Assembly: GCF_000617925.1 (NCBI RefSeq)
Contig: NZ_BAMT01000001.1
Coordinates: 725,903 to 789,902 of the forward strand
DNA length: 64,000 nucleotides
Origin: Methylobacillus glycogenes JCM 2850
Lineage (GTDB): Bacteria; Pseudomonadota; Gammaproteobacteria; Burkholderiales; Methylophilaceae
Reading direction: 5' to 3'
Shown: in pieces, positions 1-8,312 of the stretch
Layout of the letters: every line of letters starts with the position of its first letter
Position numbering within the stretch: the stretch's first letter is position 1
Made by a program: the position numbers and the translations under genes
The notes under the pieces: model-generated
Databases searched by the model: none
Seen by the model: only the letters and a program-made list of their open reading frames with translations
Told to the model about the DNA's origin: nothing

Positions 1-945
1 CCGCCAACTTGCATCTGGGTTGGGCAAGGTAACTCTGGCGGTAGCTGTTCTGGTTTGCTCACCCAGCAAGGCACCGACAAATGACACTACCCCTTGGGAT
101 TCAGCTTGCAGAGAAGTAGCTTTTACGGTGACCTGACTGCCTAGCTTTACATGATTTAAATCTCTGGCTGACACCACTATTTCTGCCCAGACCGAGGACA
201 GGTCAGCCAATGTCATGACGTTAACATTGGCTTGGGTAGACTCACCTAAAGTGATGTGGCGCTCGACAATCAAACCGCCGAAGGGGGCACGTAATTCGTA
301 GCGATTGAGCCCACCTTTTGCAGACGCAGAGGTGCCCAATGCCTGTAGCTTCTGGCTAGTGTTTTGCACATTGATCTCAGCCTCCTGCAAGGCCTGTTGC
401 GCTTGCAGATAGTCCTGCTCTGCGGATATTTTCTCTAGCCATAGCTCTTTTTCGCGTTCAAAAATCGTCCTGGCCAACCCCAAACGCTTTTGCGCCGCCA
501 TGGCATCGCTACGCAATTCGGAAATGGTGGTGCTGGAAATAATGGCCAGCAGCTGGTCTTTTTTTACCTGCTGACCTATGTCCACCGTGACATTTTCCAC
601 AATGCCATCGACTCTGGGCACGATATGCGCAGTTCTGTCCTGGTTAAAACGTATTTCTCCTGGCAGGGTCAAGCTGGAACTGATATCCGCAGGCTCAGCG
701 CTGGCAATAGTGATGCCCGCGGTACTTGCCTGTTCCGGGCTCATCTCTATGGCGCCTGGCGCATGATGGCCTTGATGATTTTCTGAGGCTGCCCCTTTTA
801 CACCGTTTTGTTGCGTACTTTGCTCGGCAGTGTGGGCTTGATCAGTGGAGGAGGGGGCTTGCGCACCGCTGCCTAAAATAAGGGCAATCACTACTGTAGC
901 CACGAGGAAAATGCCGACAATGGCGATGATTTGCTTGTTTTTCAT
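1..945 (-). CDS. RND efflux membrane-fusion (periplasmic adaptor) protein, CzcB-like, C-terminus off window
   Basis: The frame is open for 315 codons from an ATG at 945 to the window edge, so the C-terminus is missing. It starts with a signal-anchor helix (about residues 5-25), then a linker with an HHAP histidine cluster that could bind metal, then the barrel-sandwich/lipoyl half-motif (PRVDGIVENVTVDIGQQV), a coiled-coil hairpin rich in Ala, Gln and Glu, and the second lipoyl half (ELRAPFGGLIVE). This order is that of adaptor proteins of heavy-metal RND pumps, which join the inner-membrane pump to the outer-membrane channel. The czcC-like gene ends 9 bp upstream, so they share an operon; the pump gene is expected beyond base 1. 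The metal is not determined by sequence alone. Confidence 0.87.
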   Translation of the reverse strand, partial: MKNKQIIAIVGIFLVATVVIALILGSGAQAPSSTDQAHTAEQSTQQNGVKGAASENHQGHHAPGAIEMSPEQASTAGITIASAEPADISSSLTLPGEIRFNQDRTAHIVPRVDGIVENVTVDIGQQVKKDQLLAIISSTTISELRSDAMAAQKRLGLARTIFEREKELWLEKISAEQDYLQAQQALQEAEINVQNTSQKLQALGTSASAKGGLNRYELRAPFGGLIVERHITLGESTQANVNVMTLADLSSVWAEIVVSARDLNHVKLGSQVTVKATSLQAESQGVVSFVGALLGEQTRTATARVTLPNPDASWR

Positions 946-954
946 GATCTAACC

Positions 955-2253
955 TTAATTCTGTGGCTGTGTAGCATTAAACAAAGATCCGCCTTGTGGC
1001 CCGAGAATGGACTCAACCTCGGCCACCGCTCTTTGCACCTCGCCTAAAGCCCTGATGTATTGGCCTCTGGCAGCAAACAAAGTGCGCTGGGCATCAAGTA
1101 CATCAAGAAAATCAAACTTGCCGCGTTCAAAACCTTTTGTCGTGGCATCCACCGCGCTTTGCGCGCCAGGCAGAATATCGTCGCGCATGTAGTTAACCTC
1201 CAAAATTGCGGCTGAAAGGCGCTCATGCGCCTGGGCAATATCGCGCCTTAACCTGATATCTGTCGCAAACTGCTCATCCCTGGCTTGATCAACTCGAACT
1301 CTGGCTGCCTGGATATTGCCCTGATTACGGTCAAAAATTGGCAAGGCCATCGCCAGACCCACCACGCTGACGTTGTCGTTGATCGCTTCATTTCGTTGCA
1401 CGCCACCACGTAAAATAAGGTCAGGGTATTTTTTTGTTTCCTCAGACTTGAGCATGGCATCGCGCCTAATGGTCTCTTTTTGTGCTCTAACAACTTCTGG
1501 GGCTTGCTCCAGCAAGGCATTGAGATCATTTAGGGCGGGAAGAAATGGCAAGATTTCCAGCTGCCCTTCTGCTTGAGCAAAGTGCGGGGCAGGGTTACCC
1601 CATAAGGCACTCAAGCGCCTTCTGGCATTGAGCAAATCAGCATTCGCCTGGGTTAGCTCTATCCTGACACTGGAGGCCGCCACCTTGGCGCGAGTTTCTT
1701 CAACAGGCGAAACCTTGCCCGCAATTACCCTGCGCCCGGCCACATCCAAGCCTCGTTGAGCTAAGTCCATAGAGCTTTGCGCCAAGCGATAGCGCTCCTG
1801 CGCAGCCAACACCTCATAAAAACGCTGCACCACAGCGCCGCGCAGCGCAGAAAGCTGAACCTGAAAATCAGCTTCAGCCACCTCTCTAGAGCGTTCAGCC
1901 GCCTCTACCCGGGCGCCGCGCTTACCCCCCAACTCTAAAGGTTGGCCTAGCCAATAAGTAGTTTGTCGCCTTGAGCTGCGGGTATCTTCCATCTCCATGG
2001 AAAGCTCTGGGTTGCGCAACAAACCTGCTTGTATTCTGCTAGCCGCCGCAGCCTCAACCTCACGCAAAACCACCACCAGATCTGGATTGGCAGTGGCCGC
2101 AAGTTGCAGGGCTTGCGCCAGGCTTAGGTTGGTCTCTGGCTCTTGCAGGCGCTCAGCAAAACTGGGCAGGGGGTTTACGCCTAACGTTTGAGCAAAACTA
2201 GAGTAGTGGTACAGCATGACTGCCAGACATAGCAGTTGCATCATGAATCTCAT
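955..2253 (-). CDS. Outer-membrane efflux channel protein, CzcC/TolC family
   Basis: A 432-residue protein with a signal peptide (MMQLLCLAVMLYHYSSFAQ) followed by two repeated outer-membrane-factor halves rich in Ala, Gln, Glu and Arg, the pattern of TolC-type trimeric channels. Motifs typical of CzcC include the early LAQALQLAATANPDL block and the late GKFDFLDVLDAQRTLF block. It should form the outer-membrane exit duct of the metal RND pump whose adaptor follows 9 bp downstream. The start is the first Met of a short MRFMMQ run; a start three residues later would change little. Length is normal for the family. Specificity (Co/Zn/Cd versus Ni or Cu) cannot be read from the channel. Confidence 0.88.
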   Translation of the reverse strand: MRFMMQLLCLAVMLYHYSSFAQTLGVNPLPSFAERLQEPETNLSLAQALQLAATANPDLVVVLREVEAAAASRIQAGLLRNPELSMEMEDTRSSRRQTTYWLGQPLELGGKRGARVEAAERSREVAEADFQVQLSALRGAVVQRFYEVLAAQERYRLAQSSMDLAQRGLDVAGRRVIAGKVSPVEETRAKVAASSVRIELTQANADLLNARRRLSALWGNPAPHFAQAEGQLEILPFLPALNDLNALLEQAPEVVRAQKETIRRDAMLKSEETKKYPDLILRGGVQRNEAINDNVSVVGLAMALPIFDRNQGNIQAARVRVDQARDEQFATDIRLRRDIAQAHERLSAAILEVNYMRDDILPGAQSAVDATTKGFERGKFDFLDVLDAQRTLFAARGQYIRALGEVQRAVAEVESILGPQGGSLFNATQPQN

Positions 2254-2331
2254 TGCAAATTCTCCAATCGATAAACGGATTGGCGAGCGCAGGGATTCTA
2301 ATCAGGATAAGACAGGCATATGCACTCGCCG

Positions 2332-2685
2332 CTAAGTAGCGAAATGCCAGTTGGGCCGTTCAGGTCGAGCAGCGATTGCTTCTGAGAGATAAAGCTGGGT
2401 AGTAGGGTTTAGATTTTGTGCACTGATGTAGACGTGAGGCAACTGAGGCAACACAGCCAGCCAATGTGGCGAGGCCTGGTGATGATAGCCACAATCTCGA
2501 TCTACTTGGGATGAATACTTGCCTGAAACATCATCACCGCTGGCATCATCATGCTGGTGATCATGATGGCCAAAATGGCTTGCCGCAACGCCTTGCTCAT
2601 GCTGGCAAAAGCCAACAGCAACCGCCCAGGAGGCCTGTATAGGCAGCACGAGCATAAGCAGAATCAGAATGGCGCGACGAATCAT
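2332..2685 (-). CDS. CzcI-like metal-responsive periplasmic protein
   Basis: A 117-residue protein with a strong signal peptide (MIRRAILILLMLVLPIQASWA) and then a mature part starting with CQHEQG and containing a histidine cluster (HFGHHDHQHDD) and a DCGYHHQA motif. These Cys/His clusters suggest binding of divalent metal in the periplasm. A small His-rich protein located just before czcC is typical of CzcI of Cupriavidus-type czc loci, where it affects metal induction. A longer reading frame goes back to 2766, but I chose the Met directly before the signal peptide. It lies about 80 bp upstream of the czcC-like gene on the same strand and is likely first in the operon. Family assignment is by context and composition. 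Confidence 0.7.
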   Translation of the reverse strand: MIRRAILILLMLVLPIQASWAVAVGFCQHEQGVAASHFGHHDHQHDDASGDDVSGKYSSQVDRDCGYHHQASPHWLAVLPQLPHVYISAQNLNPTTQLYLSEAIAARPERPNWHFAT

Positions 2686-2764
2686 GACTTGAATTATAAG
2701 GCAAGGATCCCCCCATGTTGGAAGGCTTTTGATAAATGCGGGGAAAAAGCACAGCACAGCGAGC

Positions 2765-2890
2765 ATTGATCAAGAGTTGATAGAGGTGGCGTTCAGGTAC
2801 TTAATCAGCATTAGCGTCCTTACAGACCATCGCATGATGGAGTTGATGAAGAAACCGATTATGCAAATGAGTTTCGACTGGGTGAGAAAC
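2765..2890 (+). pseudogene. Fragment homologous to the 3863-4168 gene product
   Basis: Translation of this stretch gives about 42 residues (IDQELIEVAFRYL...MMELMKKPIMQMSFDW) that align without gaps to the C-terminal part of the protein encoded on the opposite strand at 3863-4168 (IDQELIDATCRYL...RMLELMNSPSKQLILDF). Nucleotides are also similar (gatcaagagttgat versus gatcaggagttgat). There is no matching N-terminus and no convincing start, so it is a decayed partial copy. It ends about 20 bp before the dif site, while the intact copy points at dif from the other side. This suggests past insertion or duplication around dif. Confidence 0.6.
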
Positions 2891-2910
2891 CGCGAGAGGC
2901 ATTCTTCATT

Positions 2911-2938
2911 GTGTCGCATAATGTATATTATGTTAAAT
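2911..2938 (+). other. dif: Chromosome dimer resolution site dif (XerCD)
   Basis: The 28 bases read GTGTCGCATAA-TGTATA-TTATGTTAAAT, in the arm-spacer-arm layout of dif. Against the E. coli dif site the six-base central region and the whole 11-base XerD arm are identical, and the XerC arm differs at three outer positions (25 of 28 matching). XerC and XerD resolve chromosome dimers at dif near the replication terminus, and filamentous phages often integrate there. A Zot remnant lies 1.4 kb away, which fits. I see only this one copy, so the element did not leave two clear dif sites inside the window. Confidence 0.85.
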
Positions 2939-3029
2939 AATGGAAGCGTTATTGTTATTATTCCTTCTCATGGAGTCACCCAGTATTTGGAAGATTGGCC
3001 TTCCCAAAGGCTAATGAATGAACCAGCAG

Positions 3030-3853
3030 CTAATCAGCAGCTCGTGGCGTAGTTATGCCATCCCTCATTTGCCTGTAGAAGGCTCTGCCTTTATGAGTCA
3101 ATGAATAAATTGGTTTTCCCCCGATATCATGTGTCATAGACAAATATCCTTTTTCTTGTAGATTCCCAATCGCCAATTTCAAATCAAGCTGGCTTACTTT
3201 TGCACCAACACTAAATCCCATCAAGTAGTCCCAATCAACTGATGATTCTCCCTGGTTTTCCAAACCTACGATCTCAGTCATGAATAAATACTCATCCGGT
3301 GAAATGTTGTAATCACTTGGCGTAGACAATACTTTTGGGTTCGCCCCCTGTGCAAGAGCATTACTGTTAATCTGTTCAAGCAGTAACTGGGCATGCTGTT
3401 TATGGTAAGCCTCTGAACGTTCAATAGCAGCCAGCTGGTTTTTTAGTTCAGACACCTCATTATCATGCCTTTCTATATGCTTCCTAACTTCTTCATAAGT
3501 GAAAACAGCCGATTTCTCTAGGTCACTTTTATCCTTCATTTCTTGAATCTTGCGCTCAATAACAAATCTCATGACAACCTGTTCACATACGGGTAACAAA
3601 AAACATAAGCTATTGCTGATAAAGCTGGGTAAACAATGCATGGAAGAACAAAATAATAATCAGGACTAAAGAAATACCAATTGAGTAGCTTCATTTTGTA
3701 CTCAATTTTTGAAGTGTAAAAAATAATAATAAAAAATCTATAGTTAATTAAAACCCAAGATATAACAAATGAAAAAATTAGTGGGCTTGAAAACCTATCA
3801 ATAAGCAGTAATTTCAAATTTGTTGGTAAATCATTAGTTTGGTTATTATCCAT
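3030..3853 (-). CDS. Unknown membrane protein with C-terminal winged-helix-like domain (frameshifted)
   Basis: Two overlapping frames form one gene. The first 94 residues hold two to three membrane helices (LIFSFVISWVLINYRFFIII; YYFVLPCIVYPALSAIAYVF); then comes a charged coiled coil (IERKIQEMKDKSDLEK... VRKHIERHDNEVSELKNQL), and then a C-terminal domain (ISPDEYLFMTEIVGL ... GNLQEKGYLS ... YSLTHKGRAFY) with the look of a winged helix. The break is near 3575: agg-ttg-tca-tga becomes agg-ttg-gtc-atg if one g is added, which gives a continuous 274-residue protein. The family is unknown to me; similar anchored coiled-coil proteins occur near mobile elements. It sits in the accessory patch between dif and the Zot remnant and is AT-rich compared with flanking core genes. 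Confidence 0.6.
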
Positions 3854-3862
3854 TGATCCACT

Positions 3863-4168
3863 TTACCTTATAGTTTTTTTTGAAAAATCTAAAATCAATT
3901 GCTTTGAAGGCGAGTTCATTAACTCAAGCATTCTTGCGCCACTTGCAGAACTATATGAGCTTAAATATCGGCATGTAGCATCAATCAACTCCTGATCTAT
4001 ATTCATTTCAGCAAGCCGAAGTTTTTCTTTTGCTATCAATCGGTACAACTGTCTACGCTTAGCAGCCCTTGGCCGCTCACACCGAAGAATCCAGTACCAA
4101 AGATGCAAATCACCACTTACCCAGTCGGGACGCTGATCAACGCCCTGGGAATTAAATCCACGTAGCAT
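3863..4168 (-). CDS. Hypothetical protein, possible phage-associated
   Basis: A basic 101-residue protein that I do not recognise. It carries a tryptophan-rich N-terminal part (RPDWVSGDLHLWYWILRCERP), a basic helix (RAAKRRQLYRLIAKEKLRLAEM) and a C-terminal part (DQELIDATCRYLSSY ... RMLELMNSPSKQ). A longer frame extends upstream to 4231, but the Met at 4168 begins the conserved-looking part. The ribosome-binding site is weak. A degraded second copy of its C-terminus lies at 2765-2890 on the other strand, evidence that it was once a real protein carried by a duplicating element. It lies downstream of the Zot remnant and its terminator and nine bases before the next gene. Confidence 0.5.
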   Translation of the reverse strand: MLRGFNSQGVDQRPDWVSGDLHLWYWILRCERPRAAKRRQLYRLIAKEKLRLAEMNIDQELIDATCRYLSSYSSASGARMLELMNSPSKQLILDFSKKTIR

Positions 4169-4254
4169 TTTTATTATTTTTAACCCGTCCTGGGCCGATT
4201 GTACCAGCCCTACCGCCGAGCTTGGTTGCAATGTGTCCGTAATATAAATCTAGC

Positions 4255-4330
4255 GGACAGCGCTGACGCGCCGCCCTGGCGCGCCTACGGCGTCGCCCGG
4301 CGTCTCGACTGCGCTTCGCCAGCGACAGGC
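4255..4330. other. GC-rich palindromic stretch, possible inovirus intergenic/origin region
   Basis: This block is much richer in GC than the surroundings and contains overlapping dyads (GGCGCGCC, gacgcgcc against ggcgcgcctacggcgtc, and ggcgtctcgac against gcttcgccagcg). It lies just past the terminator that closes the Zot remnant. Filamentous phages carry their plus-strand origin and packaging hairpin in such intergenic structures, so this could be the relic of one. No nicking-site consensus can be assigned. A reading frame through it (4152-4439) has the low-complexity Arg/Ala composition of GC-rich non-coding DNA. Confidence 0.35.
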
Positions 4331-4332
4331 AA

Positions 4333-4358
4333 TAAAAAAGCCCCTCTAAAACGGGGCT
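4333..4358 (-). terminator. Rho-independent terminator after the Zot remnant
   Basis: On the minus strand the sequence reads AGCCCC-GTTTTAG-AGGGGCT and then TTTTTTATT: a six- to seven-pair GC stem with a U tract. It lies about 30 bp after the Zot stop codon. Confidence 0.75.
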
Positions 4359-4386
4359 GGGCGCGGTTTGCGTGGCCATAGCGGCC

Positions 4387-5376
4387 CTAATTCTCTCTAT
4401 GAGGGTCAAAGGCCCACTGTGAGGCGGCAGTGCGTTCACGGGCTATCTTCGACGGGCTACGCACTTCATCAGCCCCTGGCTGCTGAACGTCTACCGACGC
4501 GGGTGCTACCGTCTCACCCTGGCGGGCTTCACTTCGTTCGGACGCAGCCCGTTCTAAGTGACGCTGGGTGAGCTCGTCCTGGCGCTGTCTGTCTGCAATA
4601 AGCTTGGCGCGTTCCGTCTGCTGTACTCTCGCTGCGGCCGAGGTGCCGGGGTCAAAATCAATGAAGAAGCCTTTGGCGATGATTTGCTTACATAGCGCCT
4701 GGTCGGTGGCCAACTCCGTACCCTGCTGGGTGTAACACTTGCACTGCCCCCGAAAATCGACGCAGGCGGCATTAATAGGGGCAGTGACTGGCTTTGTTAT
4801 CTCATCATAGACAGGGCGCGTATGGGGCAAGCCTGGCACTCTCTCAACCTGCTGGGCATACCAATCAAGCTTTTGAGCCTGGGGAGGCGCTGGGTGCTGC
4901 TGCTGGGGCTGCTTAACGTCAACCATACCGCCCTGCTCTTTTTGCACCTCTACCTGGTGATTTTCACCAAGACCAGCGATTGTTCTATAGCCCCACCATA
5001 GTGCAGCAATCAGCAGCAGCGGTAGTACCACGACCAGGACAAGTCTAGCTGGTATGCGCCTTTTCATCGTGTGCATGTCAGATGACTTGTACCAGGTGAA
5101 CACCTCTTTAGGATATGGAAAATGTTTTTCCATAGAACCCTTTAGGCTTTTCAGCTGCTCACGAACGCTTGTAAATTCATGAATAGTAGACTTGTTGAAG
5201 CCATAGAAGCGCACAACATGGTAATGGCGGCCAACTAGGCGGCGAAGGTTGCCATCTATCAGCATGGGGTGCTGAGTGATCAAAAATAGATCATGGCCAT
5301 CATGTCTATGCACTTCCAACTGGCTGACATGCTTGGGGACAGCAGATCCATTTTGCCTTGGCCGGAACGGGTAGTC
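4387..5376 (-). pseudogene. Zot / inovirus pI-like assembly ATPase, N-terminally truncated
   Basis: The frame holds the second half of a filamentous-phage Zot (pI) protein: FRPRQNGSAVPKHVSQLE, then HRHDGHDLFLITQHP, LIDGNLRRLVGRHYHV, STIHEF and YPKEVFTWYKSSDMHT, all conserved in inovirus Zot proteins. A single membrane helix follows (LVLVVVLPLLLIAALWWGY), then an extracytoplasmic part with a CVDFRGQCKCYTQQG ... ALCKQIIAKGFFIDF module that is usual at the C-terminus. Zot drives virion extrusion through the envelope. The N-terminal Walker A region is absent: upstream of about 5376 the frame loses similarity. The first Met in the frame (5319) is internal to the domain, so the protein cannot be functional. 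No coat or replication genes remain, so the prophage is defective. Confidence 0.85.
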
Positions 5377-5507
5377 TTTTGAATGGTATGAATGCGCTGC
5401 GGCTCCTGACTAAACCTGGCCAGGATCGGATATGCGGCCGCAAAGTAGTCTTGCGGGAATTTAAGAATATCCAGCGGGATAATGCGATCGACGCTTTTCA
5501 GTTCGAC
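5377..5507 (-). pseudogene. Unassigned coding remnant upstream of zot
   Basis: A frame without a start reads VELKSVDRIIPLDILKFPQ then DYFAAAYPILARFSQEP and QRIHTIQK, which has the composition of real protein. It is preceded directly by an in-frame TAG; before that TAG the same frame again reads like protein (RQQEKIAPGRVYLRL). It runs into the Zot region in a different frame. I do not recognise the family. It looks like the scar of another gene joined to the truncated zot by recombination. Confidence 0.35.
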
Positions 5508-5882
5508 CTAGAGGCGTAAATAAACCCTGCCAGGAGCAATTTTTTCTTGCTGTCTGATACCAACCCCTTAAGTACCCCTTTTAAACTTGTCCGTAGTATT
5601 TTATGAAGTCTCTTAGTATGCACGGCGTGCTTCAGCCTAATCATTCAAGGCAGCACTAAGACAATTAGAGTCAGATTCGGGATTTTTCGGGAAATAATCC
5701 TTGTTTTGTCGGGATTGCAGGTGTATAAATTCCTGTGCCTAATCTTTTCTCCAATGGGGTTAGGCATGAAACTCGTTATTAAACCCTCTTTAATCCCAGC
5801 TTCGTGCTGGGTTTTTTTAGCAGCGTGTAAGTCATACATTTTGATGTAAATCAATGCCTTACTAATGTCTTTACATCACCCA
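5508..5882. other. Gene-poor stretch between prophage remnant and radA
   Basis: No convincing gene. It holds a plus-strand hairpin terminator (5795-5818) and two similar boxes with tcggga (about 5679 and 5709). A 69-codon frame at 5645-5854 on the minus strand has no ribosome-binding site or familiar sequence. Confidence 0.5.
5795..5818 (+). terminator. Rho-independent terminator
   Basis: CCCAGC-TTCGT-GCTGGG followed by seven T. No plus-strand gene is recognisable upstream, so it may end a small RNA or a lost gene. Confidence 0.7.
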
Positions 5883-7243
5883 TTAAGAGTTTCGTAATAA
5901 TTGCAAGGCTTGTTCAAGGCGTTCTACACCTTGAATCTCAAGGCCTGAAATTGGGTTTTTTGGAAGGTTGGATTTTGGCACGATAGCGTGGGTAAACCCT
6001 AGTTTAACCGCCTCTTTCAAGCGGTCTTGGCCTCGTTGTACCGGACGCACCTCTCCTGCCAATCCAACTTCACCAAAAACAATTAGTTTGTTATCTAGTG
6101 GTTTGTTTTTTAATGAAGAAACAATCGCCAGCAAGACTGCCAAATCCACCGCAGGTTCAGATATCCGTACGCCGCCTACAGCATTGATAAAGACGTCCTG
6201 ATCAAAACAGGCAACGCCGCCGTGCCTATGCAGGACGGCAAGCAGCATGGCCAATCTGTTTTGTTCCAGGCCTAAACATAGCCTTTTGGGATTGGGAGCA
6301 TGTGCTTCATCTACCAAGGCCTGCACTTCTACCAACAGGGGACGTGTACCCTCTTGCGTTACGGTGATGCATGATCCGGAAACCTGTTCGCTATGATGCG
6401 AGAGAAATAAGGCAGAAGGGTTACTCACCTCACGCAGGCCTTTTTCCGTCATGGCAAATACGCCTAGTTCGTTGACTGCGCCAAAACGGTTTTTGAAAGC
6501 GCGCACCAGGCGGAAGCTGGAGTTTTGATCGCCCTCGAAGTAAAGCACGGTGTCAACGATATGCTCCAAGACGCGTGGGCCAGCCAATGAACCTTCTTTT
6601 GTGACATGCCCCACCAGTATGATGGTGATGCCTAGTTGTTTACCCAGGCGTGTCAATTGGCTGAGCATTCTCGAACTTGCGCCACCGAGCCTGGCGCTGA
6701 TTGCAGCGCCTCGGAATATAGGGTTTGTATGGAGTCTATGACAGCGATATCAGGTTTGTGCTGTTGCAGAGTTGCCAGGATTTTTTCCAGGCTGATTTCT
6801 GCAAGGAGTTCTATTGGGCCAGCGTCCAGACCTAGCCTGCGCGCGCGCATGGCAATTTGCTGGGCGGACTCTTCACCGGAGACGTAAATCGCTGCGTGGT
6901 ATTTGCCTAGATGGCACAGGGTTTGCAGCAATAGAGTGGATTTGCCTATACCTGGATCACCTCCTATCAGCACCACCCCGCCTGGCACCAAGCCCCCGCC
7001 TAATACGCGGTCAAATTCTGTGATGCCTGTGGGCCGTCTTGGTACTTCGCTCGCTTCCACCTCAGCAAGCTTTTGCAAACCACTGGATTGCGCCAATGCG
7101 GAATAGCGATTTTGGCTTACTGCCGACTCCGCAACGGTTTCGACCAAGGTGTTCCAGGCCATACAGGCTGGGCACTGGCCCTGCCACTTCGGCGTTTGTC
7201 CGCCACATTCGGTGCAGCTGTAGACGGTCTTGTTCTTGGCCAT
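5883..7243 (-). CDS. radA: DNA repair protein RadA (frameshifted)
   Basis: RadA is a RecA-like ATPase that promotes branch migration in recombination repair. The N-terminal part has the zinc finger (CTECGGQTPKWQGQCPAC) and Walker A (GGDPGIGKST, near residue 95); the rest has the RadA-specific KNRFG motif and the Lon-like C-terminal domain (AVGGVRISEPAVDLAV ... FGEVGLAGEVRPV). Two frames overlap at 6653-6668. At the join, gaa-tgc-tca-gcc-aat-tga would become ...tca-gcc-caa-ttg if one c is added, giving ECSAQLTRLGKQ as in other RadA proteins and a 453-residue product. Its ATG overlaps the alr stop codon by one base (taATG), so it is co-transcribed with dnaB and alr. A real loss of radA is possible, but a missing base in the assembly is more likely. 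Confidence 0.9.
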
Positions 7244-8310
7244 TACTCAATTACCTCAAATTTCACGCGGGGTGCTACTGCACACAATAGTTCATAGCCC
7301 ACAGTCCCAGCAGCTTCAGCCACTGCATCGACGCTCACTAAATCGCCCCACAGTTCTACCTCGCTACCTACCTGCACCTCGGGCAAATTGCTGATATCCG
7401 CAAACATCATATCCATGGAAACCCTGCCCAATACTTGGTTTAACTGCCCACTTATGCCGATAGGTGTGCCATTGGGAGCTATACGAGGATAACCATCGGC
7501 ATAGCCACAGGCCACAACAGCAATTCTTGTCTCGCGCTCAGCAATATACTGCTGACCGTAGCCCAAGCCCTGCCCTGCTTGCAGGGTTTGTATGGCAATT
7601 ACCTCACTGCTAAAGCACATCACGGGTTGCAGGCCAAAACTGCTCGCTGCCGTGCCTGCTACTGGCGATGCACCATAAAGCATAATGCCGGGGCGCACCC
7701 AGTCTCTATGCGCTTCTGGGTAACGTATGATGCTGGCAGAATTAGCCAGGCTGATGGGGGCGGAAATATTGGTAGTGGCACGCTCAAAAACCTGCAACTG
7801 CTGCACTATGCCGCGCTCATCATCAGCGGTGGCAAAGTGTGTCATCAAGTTGATCTCAGCTACCGCAGGGCATGCCTTGAGCTGTAAATAGGCTTGTTCA
7901 TATTCCCCTGGCACAAAACCCAGGCGGTTCATGCCGCTGTTCATTTTGAGAAATATTGACAGCGGCTTAGCCAGATTGCAGCTTTGCAGCATGGCGATGT
8001 GTTGCTGATGGTGTACTACAATGCTGATGTCATGCGCACTGGCAGTGTGCAGCTCATCCGCGGAAAACACGCCTTCTAGCAAAAGTATGGGGCGGCGATA
8101 GCCTGCCTCGCGCAACAAAAGTGCTTCGTTAATGCGCAGCACTCCCAAGCCATCTGCATCTGTTAGCCCAGGCAGCAAACGCAGCAGGCCATGGCCATAG
8201 GCATCAGCCTTGACGATGGCCAGCACTTTGGCCTGAGGGGCATATTGCCTCACACGCGCCAAGTTATGCCGCAGTGCACTTAGCTTCACGACTGCCTTGG
8301 TTGGTCGCAT
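7243..8310 (-). CDS. alr: Alanine racemase
   Basis: A 355-residue PLP-dependent alanine racemase that makes D-alanine for peptidoglycan. The PLP lysine is in [11 protein letters not shown] near residue 34, and the second active-site tyrosine is in the GYGQQY block. Further family markers are [20 protein letters not shown] and [12 protein letters not shown]. Length is normal. It begins 2 bp after the dnaB stop and its own stop overlaps the radA start, a layout (dnaB-alr-radA) found in many betaproteobacteria. Confidence 0.96.
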   Translation of the reverse strand: MRPTKAVVKLSALRHNLARVRQYAPQAKVLAIVKADAYGHGLLRLLPGLTDADGLGVLRINEALLLREAGYRRPILLLEGVFSADELHTASAHDISIVVHHQQHIAMLQSCNLAKPLSIFLKMNSGMNRLGFVPGEYEQAYLQLKACPAVAEINLMTHFATADDERGIVQQLQVFERATTNISAPISLANSASIIRYPEAHRDWVRPGIMLYGASPVAGTAASSFGLQPVMCFSSEVIAIQTLQAGQGLGYGQQYIAERETRIAVVACGYADGYPRIAPNGTPIGISGQLNQVLGRVSMDMMFADISNLPEVQVGSEVELWGDLVSVDAVAEAAGTVGYELLCAVAPRVKFEVIE

Positions 8311-8312
8311 GA

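Noticed and set aside
2729..3052. 107-codon plus-strand frame over the dif site
   Set aside because: Only the first part resembles a gene (the 3863 paralogue); the frame runs through dif and has a random-looking end, so it is a remnant plus chance.
4152..4439. 95-codon minus-strand frame rich in Arg and Ala
   Set aside because: It crosses the terminator and the GC-rich hairpins; its composition is that of GC-rich non-coding DNA.
5645..5854. 69-codon minus-strand frame
   Set aside because: No ribosome-binding site, no family features, and it covers a plus-strand terminator.
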